From: Streptomyces sp. NRRL S-646
GTDB lineage: Bacteria > Actinomycetota > Actinomycetes > Streptomycetales > Streptomycetaceae
Assembly: GCF_000720765.1 (NCBI RefSeq)
Contig: NZ_JODC01000011.1
Span: forward strand, 372,001 to 436,000
Direction of reading: 5' to 3'
Length of the DNA: 64,000 nucleotides
A program made the translations under genes and the position numbers. This document shows positions 42,560 through 51,041 of the stretch, piece by piece. The notes beneath the pieces were generated by a model that did no database searches, was not told where the DNA came from, and worked only from the letters and a program-made list of their open reading frames with translations. The number at the start of each line of letters is the position of its first letter. Within the stretch, counting starts at the first letter, position 1.

Positions 42560-43792
42560 TCAGGCCGCCGGGCGGAACTGCGTTCCGTCCGGTCTTATGC
42601 CCTCGGCACCAGCAGGGCTCAAACCCGCCCTGACGAGCATGACACGTGCGGAGTTCTTGTCTCTGGGCGAGACAAGTCCGCAGGCGGTGCAGGTGTAGGT
42701 GCGTTCACCCAGCGGGAGTCGGTGCTTGGTTCTCGCACCGCACTGTCCGCAGTCCATCGTGGTGTACGCGGGATGGACCAGCTGCACGATCCTGCCGTGC
42801 TTGCGGGCCATGTGGAGCAGGGCCTGCTTCGTGGCGCCGATGGCGGCGTCCGCGGCCTTCTTCGCCATGGTGGACTTGGCCAGGAACTGAGGCTTGAAGT
42901 CCTCCACTGCCAAGGCGTCGTGGTCGGCCACGACCTTCTTGGCCCACTTGCGGCCGGTGTCCTGACGCCGGCGGGCGACCTTCTTGTGCGCCTTGGCCCG
43001 CAGGTGCTTCGCCACCTGGTAGCCCTTGGAGGCGGCCTGTCCCTTCTTCGGTTTGCGGCGGGCCATCATCCGGTCATAGCGGGACAGCTTCGCCCGGGCC
43101 TTCTTGCCGTGCTCGGGGTGCGGCAGATCGTGGGCGTCAGACGTGGTGGTGGCGATTTCTTTCACGCCCCAGTCCACACCGATCACCGCACCGGTCTCCG
43201 GCAGCGGCCCGGCCACGGCGGGGACAACGAAGCTCGCGTACCAGTGGCCGAGGCTGTCTTGGTAGACGCGGACACTGGACGGGGCGGCGGGCAGCGGACG
43301 CGACCAGACCACGGTGAGTGTCAGGCCGCCCGCCAGGTGCAGCCGTCCGTCGTCTTTCAGCTGGAAGCCGCGCCGGGTGTAGTTCAGCGTCGGGCGCGTC
43401 TCGTGCCTCTTCTTGAAGCCGGGCATCCCGGCCCGCTGCCGCACCGGCAGCCGCTCCATGACGTCTTTCAGTGCCTTGGTGCGGGACTTGCCGAAGTCGC
43501 GGATGATCTGCTGCTGCGGCACCGAGGAACCCTCCCGCAGCCAGGGCTCGGTCGCGCGGGCCTGGGTGAGCATCTTGTCCAGCTGGGCCGGGCCACACGT
43601 CTGCCTGTCCTGCGGATGGGCTGCATTGTGTTGGTGGAGGGCCTTCGACTTGGCCACACACTCGTTCCAGATCCACCGGCACCGGCCCCACTCCGCGCCC
43701 AACACCGCCTGGGCACTGGCCGACACCCGCAGCCGGTACGTGAAGCGGGCATACTCCGCCCTCTCACCGCGCGTTGCCGCCCTGGCCGTCAT
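42560..43792 (-). CDS. tnpB: TnpB RNA-guided nuclease
   Basis: 410 aa. The RuvC catalytic residues are all present: D207 in IGVDWGVKEIA, E297 in ALAVEDFK, D378 in SPRDKNSARVML. A four-Cys zinc ribbon uses C348/C351 and C368/C371 (DCGQCG ... CTACG). TnpB cuts DNA matching the guide in the right-end-derived RNA and so helps the element persist. With three active-site acids and the zinc finger intact it looks functional. The ATG at 43792 gives the usual N-terminal helical region (FTYRLRVSASAQAVLGAEW). Confidence 0.93.
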   Translation of the reverse strand: MTARAATRGERAEYARFTYRLRVSASAQAVLGAEWGRCRWIWNECVAKSKALHQHNAAHPQDRQTCGPAQLDKMLTQARATEPWLREGSSVPQQQIIRDFGKSRTKALKDVMERLPVRQRAGMPGFKKRHETRPTLNYTRRGFQLKDDGRLHLAGGLTLTVVWSRPLPAAPSSVRVYQDSLGHWYASFVVPAVAGPLPETGAVIGVDWGVKEIATTTSDAHDLPHPEHGKKARAKLSRYDRMMARRKPKKGQAASKGYQVAKHLRAKAHKKVARRRQDTGRKWAKKVVADHDALAVEDFKPQFLAKSTMAKKAADAAIGATKQALLHMARKHGRIVQLVHPAYTTMDCGQCGARTKHRLPLGERTYTCTACGLVSPRDKNSARVMLVRAGLSPAGAEGIRPDGTQFRPAA

Positions 43793-43850
43793 GCCCTCGC
43801 CCCCGCCCGCGCCAGTTTTCCGGTACTCCGTGCTCTACTGCAGAGCGACC

Positions 43851-44303
43851 ATACGTACGAGGCCCGCACACCCGCACCCACCTCCCGCCACGATCACCCC
43901 CGACAGTGACCACCAGTACACGCGTTCGCCTTCACCCGGCTCCGCCGGCCTCGCGAGCGGCGCTCCGCGTCACCGCCACACGATGCAATTCCTCCCCGGT
44001 GCGAACGCCCGGGCATCCTCGCAAGACGTCAGGTGAAAAACCCAACCAAGCCCCACCCCTCCCGCCCGCAGCGCGCACTCACCCTCGCGAGTGAACATCG
44101 CCAACTCAGCTGGATTTCGGGCCCGTTGCTTGCCCTAGTCTCGGCGCAACACAACCGCAGACATGCGACGGCCCCCGCCGGGACTGGCATCCCAATGCGA
44201 GGGCCTGACCACCGAGGAAGTAGGAGCCCCCCAGGACGCTGCCATGACTGCAGCACTCCCTGAAGGACACCCTGAGCACTCAGGCTGAGCAGCGCACGGA
44301 AGC
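43851..44303. other. Gene-free stretch between TnpB element and RIP gene
   Basis: About 450 bp with patchy GC content and no open frame of coding quality. It may contain the left end of the TnpB element and remnants of a disrupted region. A short imperfect palindrome occurs near 44,165-44,205 (CGGCCCCCGCCGGG). Confidence 0.5.
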
Positions 44304-44347
44304 GCCCTCGGGCGGCCACCGGTGTTCTCCGGTGGCCGTCCGAGGGC
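44304..44347 (-). terminator. Strong terminator hairpin after the RIP gene
   Basis: GCCCTCGG-G-CGGCCACCGG pairs with CCGGTGGCCG-T-CCGAGGGC, an 18-bp stem with a single internal mismatch and a 6-nt loop, 58 bp downstream of the RIP stop. Confidence 0.75.
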
Positions 44348-44405
44348 CGACGCTTCAGCCGTCCAGTGCGCGGATCACGAACGCTGATGCTGAGCACAGA
44401 GGCTG

Positions 44406-45338
44406 TCAGGTGGTTGCTTTGTACAACAGCATGAGGAAGTAGATGGCCGCGGTGTTGGCGATTGTCTGGAAGTTGTACCGGCCGATCGGGGCGGGCGGCT
44501 GCACATTCTGATTGTTGAGTCGCTGCTGGAAGTTGTCGCCGATCGCCTGCCAGTTGGTTGTCAGGCCGTCGTCTGCCCAGTCGAAGCTGTATCCCCAGTC
44601 GTCGTTCCACCCGTTGATGATCCGGTCGGAGATGGCGTTGAACCGGGCGCCCTCGGCGACAGCTTCAACGAACCACAGGAGCGCTCCGGCCCTGTTGCTG
44701 TCTGCTTGGTTCGTGTCGGCGAGCACGTTCGCGTTGTCGCGGGCATAGCGGGTGGCGAATATCGGGCTCGTCTTGGAGTTGCCGGAGAAGTTGGTCAGGC
44801 CCTGCGCCGTTGTGCCGTCCGGCAACCTGGTCGTGCCGGCATAGTTGCCCGAGAACGGGAGCTGGACTGCAATCCGCGGGTTCGCCGACGTGGACGGGAG
44901 CCAGTTCGCGTCCCGGAGGTCCGCGGTCGCGGTGTAGTGGTAGGTGCTGTCGTTGGGATTGTAGTAGCCCTGCACATACAGGTTGTGGGCGTTCAGGACG
45001 AGCCGGGTCAGCAGGTTGGGCCCGTCGAACACGTTGACGAGGAAGTAGTCCTGGGCGTTGGTGTCGGTGGTATACACCGTCCCCGACGAGCCGCTTCCGT
45101 AGATCGCCTGCTGCTCGACTCGGCCGCGGACATCTTTGATCATCTGCGCGTAGCCGGACCGGCCTTGGCTGATGTCCCAGGTGACGTCACGCGCGTCATC
45201 GATCGCGAAGGCTTTCGCGGCACCGAGGGGGCTGAGCAGGGCCAGGCACAGTGCGAGCAGTACCGCGCCGACGGTAGCTATGGTCATTCTCCTGCGTCGG
45301 CCGCGCAGAGGGCTGCCGACTGCGATCTCAGTACTCAT
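44406..45338 (-). CDS. Secreted ribosome-inactivating protein (rRNA N-glycosylase, ricin A-like)
   Basis: 310 aa. After a basic start (LRGRRRRM), a hydrophobic signal runs to about residue 45 (cleavage likely AFA-ID). The mature part aligns by eye with ricin A-chain active-site blocks: Y121 in NLYVQGYY (ricin Y80), Y166 in FSGNYAGTTRL (ricin FGGNY, Y123), E229 and R232 in AEGARF (ricin EAARF, E177/R180) and W263 in TTNWQAIG (W211). It would depurinate the sarcin-ricin loop of eukaryotic, possibly also bacterial, ribosomes. A RIP is known from S. coelicolor (RIPsc). There is no B-chain. Confidence 0.9.
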   Translation of the reverse strand: MSTEIAVGSPLRGRRRRMTIATVGAVLLALCLALLSPLGAAKAFAIDDARDVTWDISQGRSGYAQMIKDVRGRVEQQAIYGSGSSGTVYTTDTNAQDYFLVNVFDGPNLLTRLVLNAHNLYVQGYYNPNDSTYHYTATADLRDANWLPSTSANPRIAVQLPFSGNYAGTTRLPDGTTAQGLTNFSGNSKTSPIFATRYARDNANVLADTNQADSNRAGALLWFVEAVAEGARFNAISDRIINGWNDDWGYSFDWADDGLTTNWQAIGDNFQQRLNNQNVQPPAPIGRYNFQTIANTAAIYFLMLLYKATT

Positions 45339-45781
45339 GTGCTTCTCCTGATGTGGGATGGCGCACCGTGCCCGCGTTGTCCTGCGCTTGCCCGGACGTG
45401 CGGCAGCACGACGTGGCGTGCAGCGCGGACATGGGCGCCATGTGGGGGGCCCGGATCCTCCCTGTGGCGGGTGGGACCCAGGTGATGCACGGCGGTTGCC
45501 TCAGCGTGGGGTGCGAGGCGGACCGGCGTCTTGAGCAGTTCCGCTCAAGGTGGACATCTGCTCCCTTCTGTTCGGTTGGGAACGCAACCGACTTTCCGGG
45601 GGGCGGGGGTTGTTCAGCGAGCCGAATCGGGGGGCCAATCAAAATTCCGAGCGGCTAATCAACGCGTTTATCACCTGTGTGGAGTTGATTGATCACACTC
45701 GGTGGCGGAAATGCCTGGAAAATCCTCCGCCCCACACCGAACGTCACGGTGCGGGGCGGGGAAGAAATCACGGCCCGGCAG
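45339..45781. other. Intergenic region upstream of the RIP gene
   Basis: 443 bp with no supported gene. It includes a relatively AT-rich patch at 45,640-45,720 (TGATTGATCACAC), unusual for this genome and a possible promoter or recent insertion scar. The RIP promoter should lie in the 300 bp next to 45,338. Confidence 0.45.
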
Positions 45782-46018
45782 TCAGCGCCCGGAAGCCCAG
45801 TCGAAAGTCCCCCCGAGCTCGCGAGACTCGGCTGCGCCCGGGTTGAGATTGGCATTGGTGTGGGAGGCAGGACCAAAAACTTCGTCGCTGTCGCCCGCGA
45901 CCCTGCCCACGTCGTTGGTCGACACGTCGTCAGGGCCGTCGGCGAGGGCCTGGGCCGCGCCTCCGAGCAGGACTGTCCCGGCGAGCGCGATGGCCGCCAG
46001 CACGGCAGGTGCACGCAT
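45782..46018 (-). CDS. Small secreted protein, unknown
   Basis: 78 aa from ATG at 46018, with AAGGAGACGCTT upstream. A signal peptide is clear (MRAPAVLAAIALAGTVLLGG, cleavage about AQALA-DG). The mature 50 residues are acidic, Asn/Asp/Gly-rich and contain no Cys, ending LGGTFDWASGR. A similar layout occurs in short exported Streptomyces peptides. It is 228 bp downstream of a double-glycine peptide gene, separated from it by a terminator. Confidence 0.75.
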   Translation of the reverse strand: MRAPAVLAAIALAGTVLLGGAAQALADGPDDVSTNDVGRVAGDSDEVFGPASHTNANLNPGAAESRELGGTFDWASGR

Positions 46019-46156
46019 AAGCGTCTCCTTCGGTAGGTGTGTGCTTGCCGGAGGTATGCCGCCAAGCCCCGGTGCCAGAAGCACCGATGTGCACACAAGC
46101 ACCCGAATGCGGCGCACATGGCGCCACCCGCAGGGACGTAGAAGAAGACATGACAG

Positions 46157-46194
46157 AGCCCCCCACCTGCGGTTCTCCGCCGGTGGAGGGCTTT
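46157..46194 (-). terminator. Hairpin downstream of the double-glycine peptide gene
   Basis: AGCCCCCCACC pairs with GGTGGAGGGCT with one mismatch around a 14-nt loop; lies 52 bp after the peptide stop in its direction. Confidence 0.6.
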
Positions 46195-46246
46195 GTCGCC
46201 GTGGCTGTCGACCGGTGCCGGCGCTGTCAGGTCGCCGGCCGGGCGG

Positions 46247-46471
46247 TCAGATGCTGGCGTTCACGCCGACCTGGTGCGGGAGGGCACCGAGGGTGCCGCC
46301 GAGGGTACCCAGGGCCGTCGCCTTGAGCGAGTCGACCTCGGCGAGGACGTCCGCGGTGCCGAGCGTCGTGGAGCCGACGGTGAGGGAGACCTGCGGGGCC
46401 AGGCCGCCGGAGACGGCGTCGAGGTCGGCGTCGGAGATCTCGGCGGTCTGAACCTGGGGAGCGGAGTTCAT
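46247..46471 (-). CDS. Double-glycine leader peptide without cysteines (bacteriocin/RiPP-like)
   Basis: 74 aa. The N-terminal 23 residues MNSAPQVQTAEISDADLDAV-SGG have the acidic, Leu/Val-spaced pattern and terminal GG of leader peptides processed by C39-type transporters. The 51-residue remainder is hydrophobic, rich in Gly, Ala, Leu, Thr and Ser (SLTVGSTTLGTADVL, ATALGTLGGTLGALP), and has no Cys. It therefore cannot form lanthionines, although related entries are often labelled type A2 lantipeptide. No LanM, radical SAM or peptidase/transporter gene is nearby. It may be an unmodified pore-forming peptide or need a remote enzyme. Confidence 0.7.
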   Translation of the reverse strand: MNSAPQVQTAEISDADLDAVSGGLAPQVSLTVGSTTLGTADVLAEVDSLKATALGTLGGTLGALPHQVGVNASI

Positions 46472-46780
46472 GGGGAAACTGCCCTTCGCATGGATGTGCC
46501 AGAGGGGGAGCGGCCCCGCGGGGGACAGAAGGCGGGGCTCGGTGCAGAGGATCAAACCACGGAGCGTGCCCGGCATCCAGTGCGAAGGCGCCCGGAGCTG
46601 GGCTGTTGAAACGGTCTGCCACCGAAGCGTGTGGGCATGCACACGGATTGGGGGCAGCTTCTCTACACCGGGCGCCGCACAGGAAGGCGACAGCTATTGC
46701 CCCGGCCGCCGCGAACAGGACAACTCCGCATCAACAGAACCCACTCGCGCCGCGGTTGCGCATTCACTGTGCAGATTCGG
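46472..46780. other. Gap between peptide gene and DUF2000 gene
   Basis: 309 bp, no gene supported. It should contain the promoter of the leftward double-glycine peptide. GC content dips near 46,640-46,760. Confidence 0.45.
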
Positions 46781-47206
46781 TCACGGATGCATCCGCGCCC
46801 CTTTCAGCACCTTGTCCACAGCGTTCTTCGGCCCGTGGACCGCCATCCCCACCAGGTCCAGCTCACCCGTCCCCACGGCCCGTACCGCCGCCCGGTTGTC
46901 GCGGTCGTTGCCGGTCGTGAAGAGGTCGCTCGTGAAGATCGCCCGAGGGAGCGCCCGGGACAGCGCACGCCCGTGCGCCGCCGTCAGCGTCTCCTTCGTC
47001 CCCTCGAAGACCAGTACCGGCTGGCGGAACATCGGCAGGTACCCGACGCCGTCCGCGTCCTCGTACGGCTCGCCGATCACCTCGGGAACCGCCGTCCCCA
47101 GGCCGCTGACCAGGAAAGCGGTCACGTTCAGCCGCTGCCAGGGCTCCAGGTCCTCCCGCAGCAGGACGGCGATCTTGGTGTCGAAGCGCATCGGTTCAGT
47201 GCTCAT
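46781..47206 (-). CDS. DUF2000 family protein
   Basis: 141 aa from ATG at 47206 (MSTEPMRFDTK). Motifs of the family are visible: KIAVLLREDLEPWQRLNVTA at the N-terminus, VPEVIGEPYEDADG in the middle, and a C-terminal VRAVGTGELDLVGMAVHGPK. DUF2000 proteins share a peptidyl-tRNA-hydrolase-like fold; their reaction is not established. The gene is divergent from an AraC regulator with only 49 bp between, so that regulator probably controls it. Confidence 0.85.
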   Translation of the reverse strand: MSTEPMRFDTKIAVLLREDLEPWQRLNVTAFLVSGLGTAVPEVIGEPYEDADGVGYLPMFRQPVLVFEGTKETLTAAHGRALSRALPRAIFTSDLFTTGNDRDNRAAVRAVGTGELDLVGMAVHGPKNAVDKVLKGARMHP

Positions 47207-47255
47207 GCACCGAGACTGCCGACCGCCGTACGACCCCGTCTTGTACGTTCTTTGC

Positions 47256-48059
47256 ATGGCCGCTCAGCGCCCCCGGCAGGAGGTCTCCGCCTGGCGCCCC
47301 CGGATACCCGGTGTCGTGGAGGTCTTCCACGCGCACTTCACCGAGTACGCCTACCCGATGCACGTCCACGAGGCGTGGACACTGCTCATCGTGGACGACG
47401 GCGCCGTACGGTACGACCTCGACCGGCACGAGCACGGCACCCCGCACGACACGGTCACCCTCCTCCCGCCGCACGTCCCGCACAACGGCTCCCCCGCCAC
47501 CCCGCACGGCTTCCGCAAGCGCGTCCTCTATCTCGACGCCACCCACCTGCGCGAGGACCTCATCGGGGCCGCCGTCGACCAGCCGGACCTGCGCGATCCC
47601 GTGCTGCGGCGGCGCGTCGGCCAGTTGCACACCGCCCTCGCGCACGCCGGGGACGAGCTGGAGGCCGAGAGCAGGCTGACGTTCATCGGGGAGCGGCTGC
47701 GGTCCCAGCTGCGGCCGAACGCCGGCGCCGAGATCCCCCGGCCCGATCCCGCCCTCGCCCGCCGCCTGCGCGAACTCCTCGACGAGCGTGTCGTCGACGG
47801 CCTCACCCTCGACGAGGCCGCGCGGCTCGTCCACGCCCATCCCGCCCACCTGGTACGGGCGTTCAGCACCGCGTACGGCATCGCACCGCACCAGTACCTG
47901 AACTCCCGCCGCGTCGACCGCGCCCGGCGGCTTCTCCTCGACGGCCGGTCGCCGGGGGAGGTCGCGTCCGCCACCGGGTTCTTCGACCAGTCCCATCTCA
48001 CCCGGCATTTCCGGAAGTTGGTGGGGGTGACCCCGGGGCGTTATGCGAAGAAGGTGTGA
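47256..48059 (+). CDS. AraC-family transcriptional regulator
   Basis: 267 aa. The N-terminal cupin (VVEVFHAHFTEYAYPMHVHE, with PHVPHNGSP) would bind a small effector. The C-terminal double HTH begins about residue 180 (LTLDEAARLVHAHPAHLVRAFSTAYG, then SPGEVASATGFFDQSHLTRHFRKLVGVTPGRY). It is divergent from the DUF2000 gene across a 49-bp promoter region, suggesting local control. Confidence 0.92.
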   Translation: MAAQRPRQEVSAWRPRIPGVVEVFHAHFTEYAYPMHVHEAWTLLIVDDGAVRYDLDRHEHGTPHDTVTLLPPHVPHNGSPATPHGFRKRVLYLDATHLREDLIGAAVDQPDLRDPVLRRRVGQLHTALAHAGDELEAESRLTFIGERLRSQLRPNAGAEIPRPDPALARRLRELLDERVVDGLTLDEAARLVHAHPAHLVRAFSTAYGIAPHQYLNSRRVDRARRLLLDGRSPGEVASATGFFDQSHLTRHFRKLVGVTPGRYAKKV

Positions 48060-48101
48060 CAAGGACACCCTTGCGAGGCCCGCGGCCATATCGTCCGGCT
48101 C

Positions 48102-48749
48102 ATGGACTGGCATGAGTGGCACGACGCGTACGACTCCCCCCACTCCTATTTCGCCCGACGCCTGGCCCTCGTCCGGGAACGCATCCGGCTCGCCCTCGAC
48201 GAGGCCCCGCCCGGCCCGCTCACCGCGGTCAGCCTCTGTGCCGGCCAGGGCCGCGACCTGATCGGTGTGCTCCACGACCACCCCCGACGGGCCGACGTCC
48301 GCGCCCGGCTGGTCGAGCTGGACGAGCGGAACGTCACGGTGGCGCGGGCCGCGGCACGGGCCGCGGGGCTGCCGGACGTCGAAGTCCTCGCCGGGGACGC
48401 CTCGTTGACCGACCACTACGCCCCTCTCGTACCCGCCGACCTCGTCCTCGTCTGCGGGGTGCTGGGCAACCTGGTCGACGCCGATGTCGAGCGGACGATC
48501 GACCACCTCCCGCAACTCTGCCGACCCGGCGGCACTGTCGTATGGACCCGCACCCGGCATTTCGAGCCCGACCTGGTGCCCCAGATCTGCGCCTGGCTGG
48601 AGGAACGGGACTTCAAGCAGCTGTGGGTGTCCGACCCCAGCCTGGGCTACGGCGTCGGCTCCCACCGATTCACCGGTGAGCCCCGTCCGCTGAAGCCCGG
48701 GCAGCGCATGTTCGACTTCATCGGCTACGACACCCTCCGCCCGAGCTGA
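48102..48749 (+). CDS. SAM-dependent class I methyltransferase
   Basis: 215 aa. The SAM-binding motif I reads TAVSLCAGQGRDLIGVL (about 41-57), the acidic residue after strand 2 is in RLVELDERNV, and motif IV-like VPADLVLVCGVLGNLV follows. It is 42 bp downstream of the AraC gene on the same strand and may be co-transcribed. Substrate unknown. Confidence 0.85.
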   Translation: MDWHEWHDAYDSPHSYFARRLALVRERIRLALDEAPPGPLTAVSLCAGQGRDLIGVLHDHPRRADVRARLVELDERNVTVARAAARAAGLPDVEVLAGDASLTDHYAPLVPADLVLVCGVLGNLVDADVERTIDHLPQLCRPGGTVVWTRTRHFEPDLVPQICAWLEERDFKQLWVSDPSLGYGVGSHRFTGEPRPLKPGQRMFDFIGYDTLRPS

Positions 48750-48766
48750 CCGGCAGCCGGGGCCGG

Positions 48767-50431
48767 CTACAGCTCGCGCTGCGCCTCGTACAGGTTGCGC
48801 GGCCGGACCTCGTCCGTCGTGGGATACAGCTCCAGCCGCGCATGCAGGTCCCCGGTGAAGTCCGGGACGTCGGTCTGGTCGAACTCCGTGACCTCGTTGA
48901 CGCCGACGGTCGCGGAGTACGGCGCGAGTCCGTCGATCTTCACCAGGCCCGCCCTGCCGTTGGTCACGCGGACGTTCCAGTGTGTGAAGCGGGCGCCGTA
49001 GAGGGGACCCGCGTTCGCGTCGCCGCCGTGGCGGCCGTTGTTGTCGACGGTGATGTCGGTGCGGACGTTGGCGAAGGGCAGGCCCCGGTGGGAGTCGAAG
49101 GTGCCCATCTGCATGTCGCCGCGCGACCAGACGTTGTAGGAGGACAGGCCCTCGACGTTGATGCCGTGCAACTGCGTCCCCTCCGGGGCCGGGACCGTGC
49201 GCTGTTCGATCGTGAAGTCCTCGATCAGGTTGTCGTGCGAGCCCTCGCGGCAGAAGTAGGGGTGGTGTTCGCCGCGGCCGCCGACCTTTGTGCGGCGCAG
49301 GGTGCAGGAGGACGCGGCGACCAGGCCGAACCCGTTGTCGACGTTGCGGACGGTCACGTCGTCCACCCAGCAGTCGTACGCGCACTGCAGCGCGACCCCG
49401 TTGTAGCCCTTGTCGAGAAGGTGCGGCGACTGCGGGGTGTCCATGACGTCGAGGGTGAGGCCTTCGACGCCGGCTCCGGTCAACTCACGTACGTGCGTGG
49501 TGAATTGGGGGTTCCACTCGGGACGCAGGTCGAGCGGGAGCGGGCGCTCCAGCGTGACTCTGCGGCCGCGGACGCGGGCCACCCGGACCGGCCACTCGTA
49601 GGGGACGTAAGACAGCAGCTTGGTCTTGTCCTGCCAGTAGTACGCCGCCGGGCCGGGGCCGCCGCCCGACATGTGCTGGAGGAGGGTGTGGCCGGCGTCG
49701 TCGGCGATGCGCAGGAGGACCAGGCGGCCTGGGCGCAGGCGCGACGGGTCGGCGACCGTCACCGTCCAGTCCCCTTGTCGCGCGGGCTGCACGGCCGTCA
49801 AGGGCTCCCACTCGTCCCGCCTGTTGCCGGTCCAGCCCTCGAAGGGCCAGGCCTGGGCCTTGATGGCGGCGACGAGTGAGTCCCAACGGGCCGTGGGCGC
49901 CAGCCAGATGAGGCCTCCCGCCCAGGACCAGGCCGACTTGGTGCCGCCGTACCGGGAGCCGTAGACACCGATCAGCTCGGTGAGGCTTTTCGTCGCGTAC
50001 AGCGTCGTACGGCCGCTTCCGGCGCCACGCAGCACGACGTTGTCGTATCCGATGTGGATGAGGCCGTCGATGCGGAAGGTCCCCGGCGGGATGGTGACCG
50101 TGCCCCCGCCGGCCCTCCCGGCGGCGGCGACGGCGCGGTTGATCGCAGGAGCGCAGTCGGTCGAACCGTCCGGCTCGGCGCCGTAGTCGCATACGTCGGC
50201 CACGGCGGGGCGGCGGGGGAAGCGCGCCGCGCCGCCGTGGCAGCCGACGCGGCCGACGTACGGGATCTGGGGGTGGGTGAAGGGCGTGCGGGCGAACTCC
50301 CGCCAGATCCCGGGGACCTGACTGCCGGTCGGGGCGGCGGAGGCGGGTGTTCCGGTCGCTGTGGCGGCGGCCACCGCGGTGGCGCCGGCGAGAAGGCTCC
50401 GTCTGGTCATGCCCTGGTGCGCCGTGCTCAT
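48767..50431 (-). CDS. Tat-exported right-handed beta-helix (pectate-lyase-3-like) protein
   Basis: 554 aa from ATG at 50431, with AAGGAC upstream; ATGs at 50449 and 50461 are alternatives. The twin-arginine signal is MTRRSLLAGATAVAAATATG. The mature part starts a pectate-lyase-3/GH28-type beta helix (VCDYGAEPDGSTDCAPAINRAVAAA, GGTVTIPPGTFRI). Later repeats with Asn/Asp turns (DCWVDDVTVRNVDNGFGL) support it. It probably cleaves or binds an extracellular polysaccharide. The catalytic residues are not identifiable by eye. Confidence 0.85.
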   Translation of the reverse strand: MSTAHQGMTRRSLLAGATAVAAATATGTPASAAPTGSQVPGIWREFARTPFTHPQIPYVGRVGCHGGAARFPRRPAVADVCDYGAEPDGSTDCAPAINRAVAAAGRAGGGTVTIPPGTFRIDGLIHIGYDNVVLRGAGSGRTTLYATKSLTELIGVYGSRYGGTKSAWSWAGGLIWLAPTARWDSLVAAIKAQAWPFEGWTGNRRDEWEPLTAVQPARQGDWTVTVADPSRLRPGRLVLLRIADDAGHTLLQHMSGGGPGPAAYYWQDKTKLLSYVPYEWPVRVARVRGRRVTLERPLPLDLRPEWNPQFTTHVRELTGAGVEGLTLDVMDTPQSPHLLDKGYNGVALQCAYDCWVDDVTVRNVDNGFGLVAASSCTLRRTKVGGRGEHHPYFCREGSHDNLIEDFTIEQRTVPAPEGTQLHGINVEGLSSYNVWSRGDMQMGTFDSHRGLPFANVRTDITVDNNGRHGGDANAGPLYGARFTHWNVRVTNGRAGLVKIDGLAPYSATVGVNEVTEFDQTDVPDFTGDLHARLELYPTTDEVRPRNLYEAQREL

Positions 50432-50540
50432 TCCGTACGTCCTTTCCATGCGAATTTCCATGGATGTGAACGACGTTCAGATCTGCGTCGGCCGTGAGCA
50501 TGCCACGAGGGCCGGTGGTCGGAAAGGGGGTGTGCGGGAG

Positions 50541-51041
50541 TTATTCAGCAGAGCGCTGGGTCAGATGCGTGAACGCGTCCAGGTTCCGCGTCGACTCCCC
50601 CCGGGCCACCCGCCATGCGTACTCCTTGCGGATCGCGGACGCGAAGCCGAGTTCCAGGAGTGTGTTGAAGCTGCCGTCCGCCGCCTCCAGGACCTGGCCG
50701 AGGAGGCGGTCGATCTCGTCCGGGGTGACGGCGGAGAGGGGCAGCTTGCCCGCGACGTAGATGTCGCCCAGCTGGTCGACGGCGTAACTCACGCCGTACA
50801 GCTTGAGGTTGCGCTCCAGGAGCCAGCGGTGGACGCCGGTTTCGTTCTCGTCGGGGTGGCGGATGACGAAGGCGTTGACGGAGAGGGAGTGGCGGCCGAC
50901 GAGGAGGGAGACTGTCGTCTTGAGCTTCCGGGTGCCGGGGAGCTGTACGACGTAGTTGCCGGGGGCGGGGCTCTCCCATTCGAGCTCGGCGTCCTTGAGG
51001 ACACCCTCGATCACCTGGGCCGCTTTCTCTGCATCAGCCAT
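50541..51041 (-). CDS. YbjN-domain protein
   Basis: 166 aa. YbjN fold: an N-terminal amphipathic helix (KAAQVIEGVLKDAELEWES), strands (YVVQLPGTRKLKTTVSLLVG) and the conserved HPDENETGVHRWLLERNLKLYGVSYAVD. It starts inside the mshA 3' end with an 8-bp overlap, so it is co-translated with mshA. YbjN-like proteins resemble secretion or type-III chaperones and affect stress responses in other bacteria; in Streptomyces the role is unknown. The linkage to mycothiol synthesis is conserved. Confidence 0.88.
   Translation of the reverse strand: MADAEKAAQVIEGVLKDAELEWESPAPGNYVVQLPGTRKLKTTVSLLVGRHSLSVNAFVIRHPDENETGVHRWLLERNLKLYGVSYAVDQLGDIYVAGKLPLSAVTPDEIDRLLGQVLEAADGSFNTLLELGFASAIRKEYAWRVARGESTRNLDAFTHLTQRSAE

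Larger units (their letters stand above)
42521..43850 (-). mobile_element. IS200/IS605-type element with tnpB only (IS1341 group); left boundary uncertain
   Basis: The right end (low coordinates, minus-strand sense) is marked by a hairpin and TTCAA at 42525-42521. No Y1 transposase TnpA is present, so the element is non-autonomous or lives through TnpB alone. The left end must lie beyond the tnpB start at 43792, but I see no clear motif; 43850 is an estimate. The insertion is at the 3' end of the anti-sigma-like gene. Confidence 0.65.

Noticed and set aside
46247..46471. Classification as a lanthipeptide precursor
   Set aside because: The core has no cysteine and there is no LanM/LanB/LanC gene in the window.
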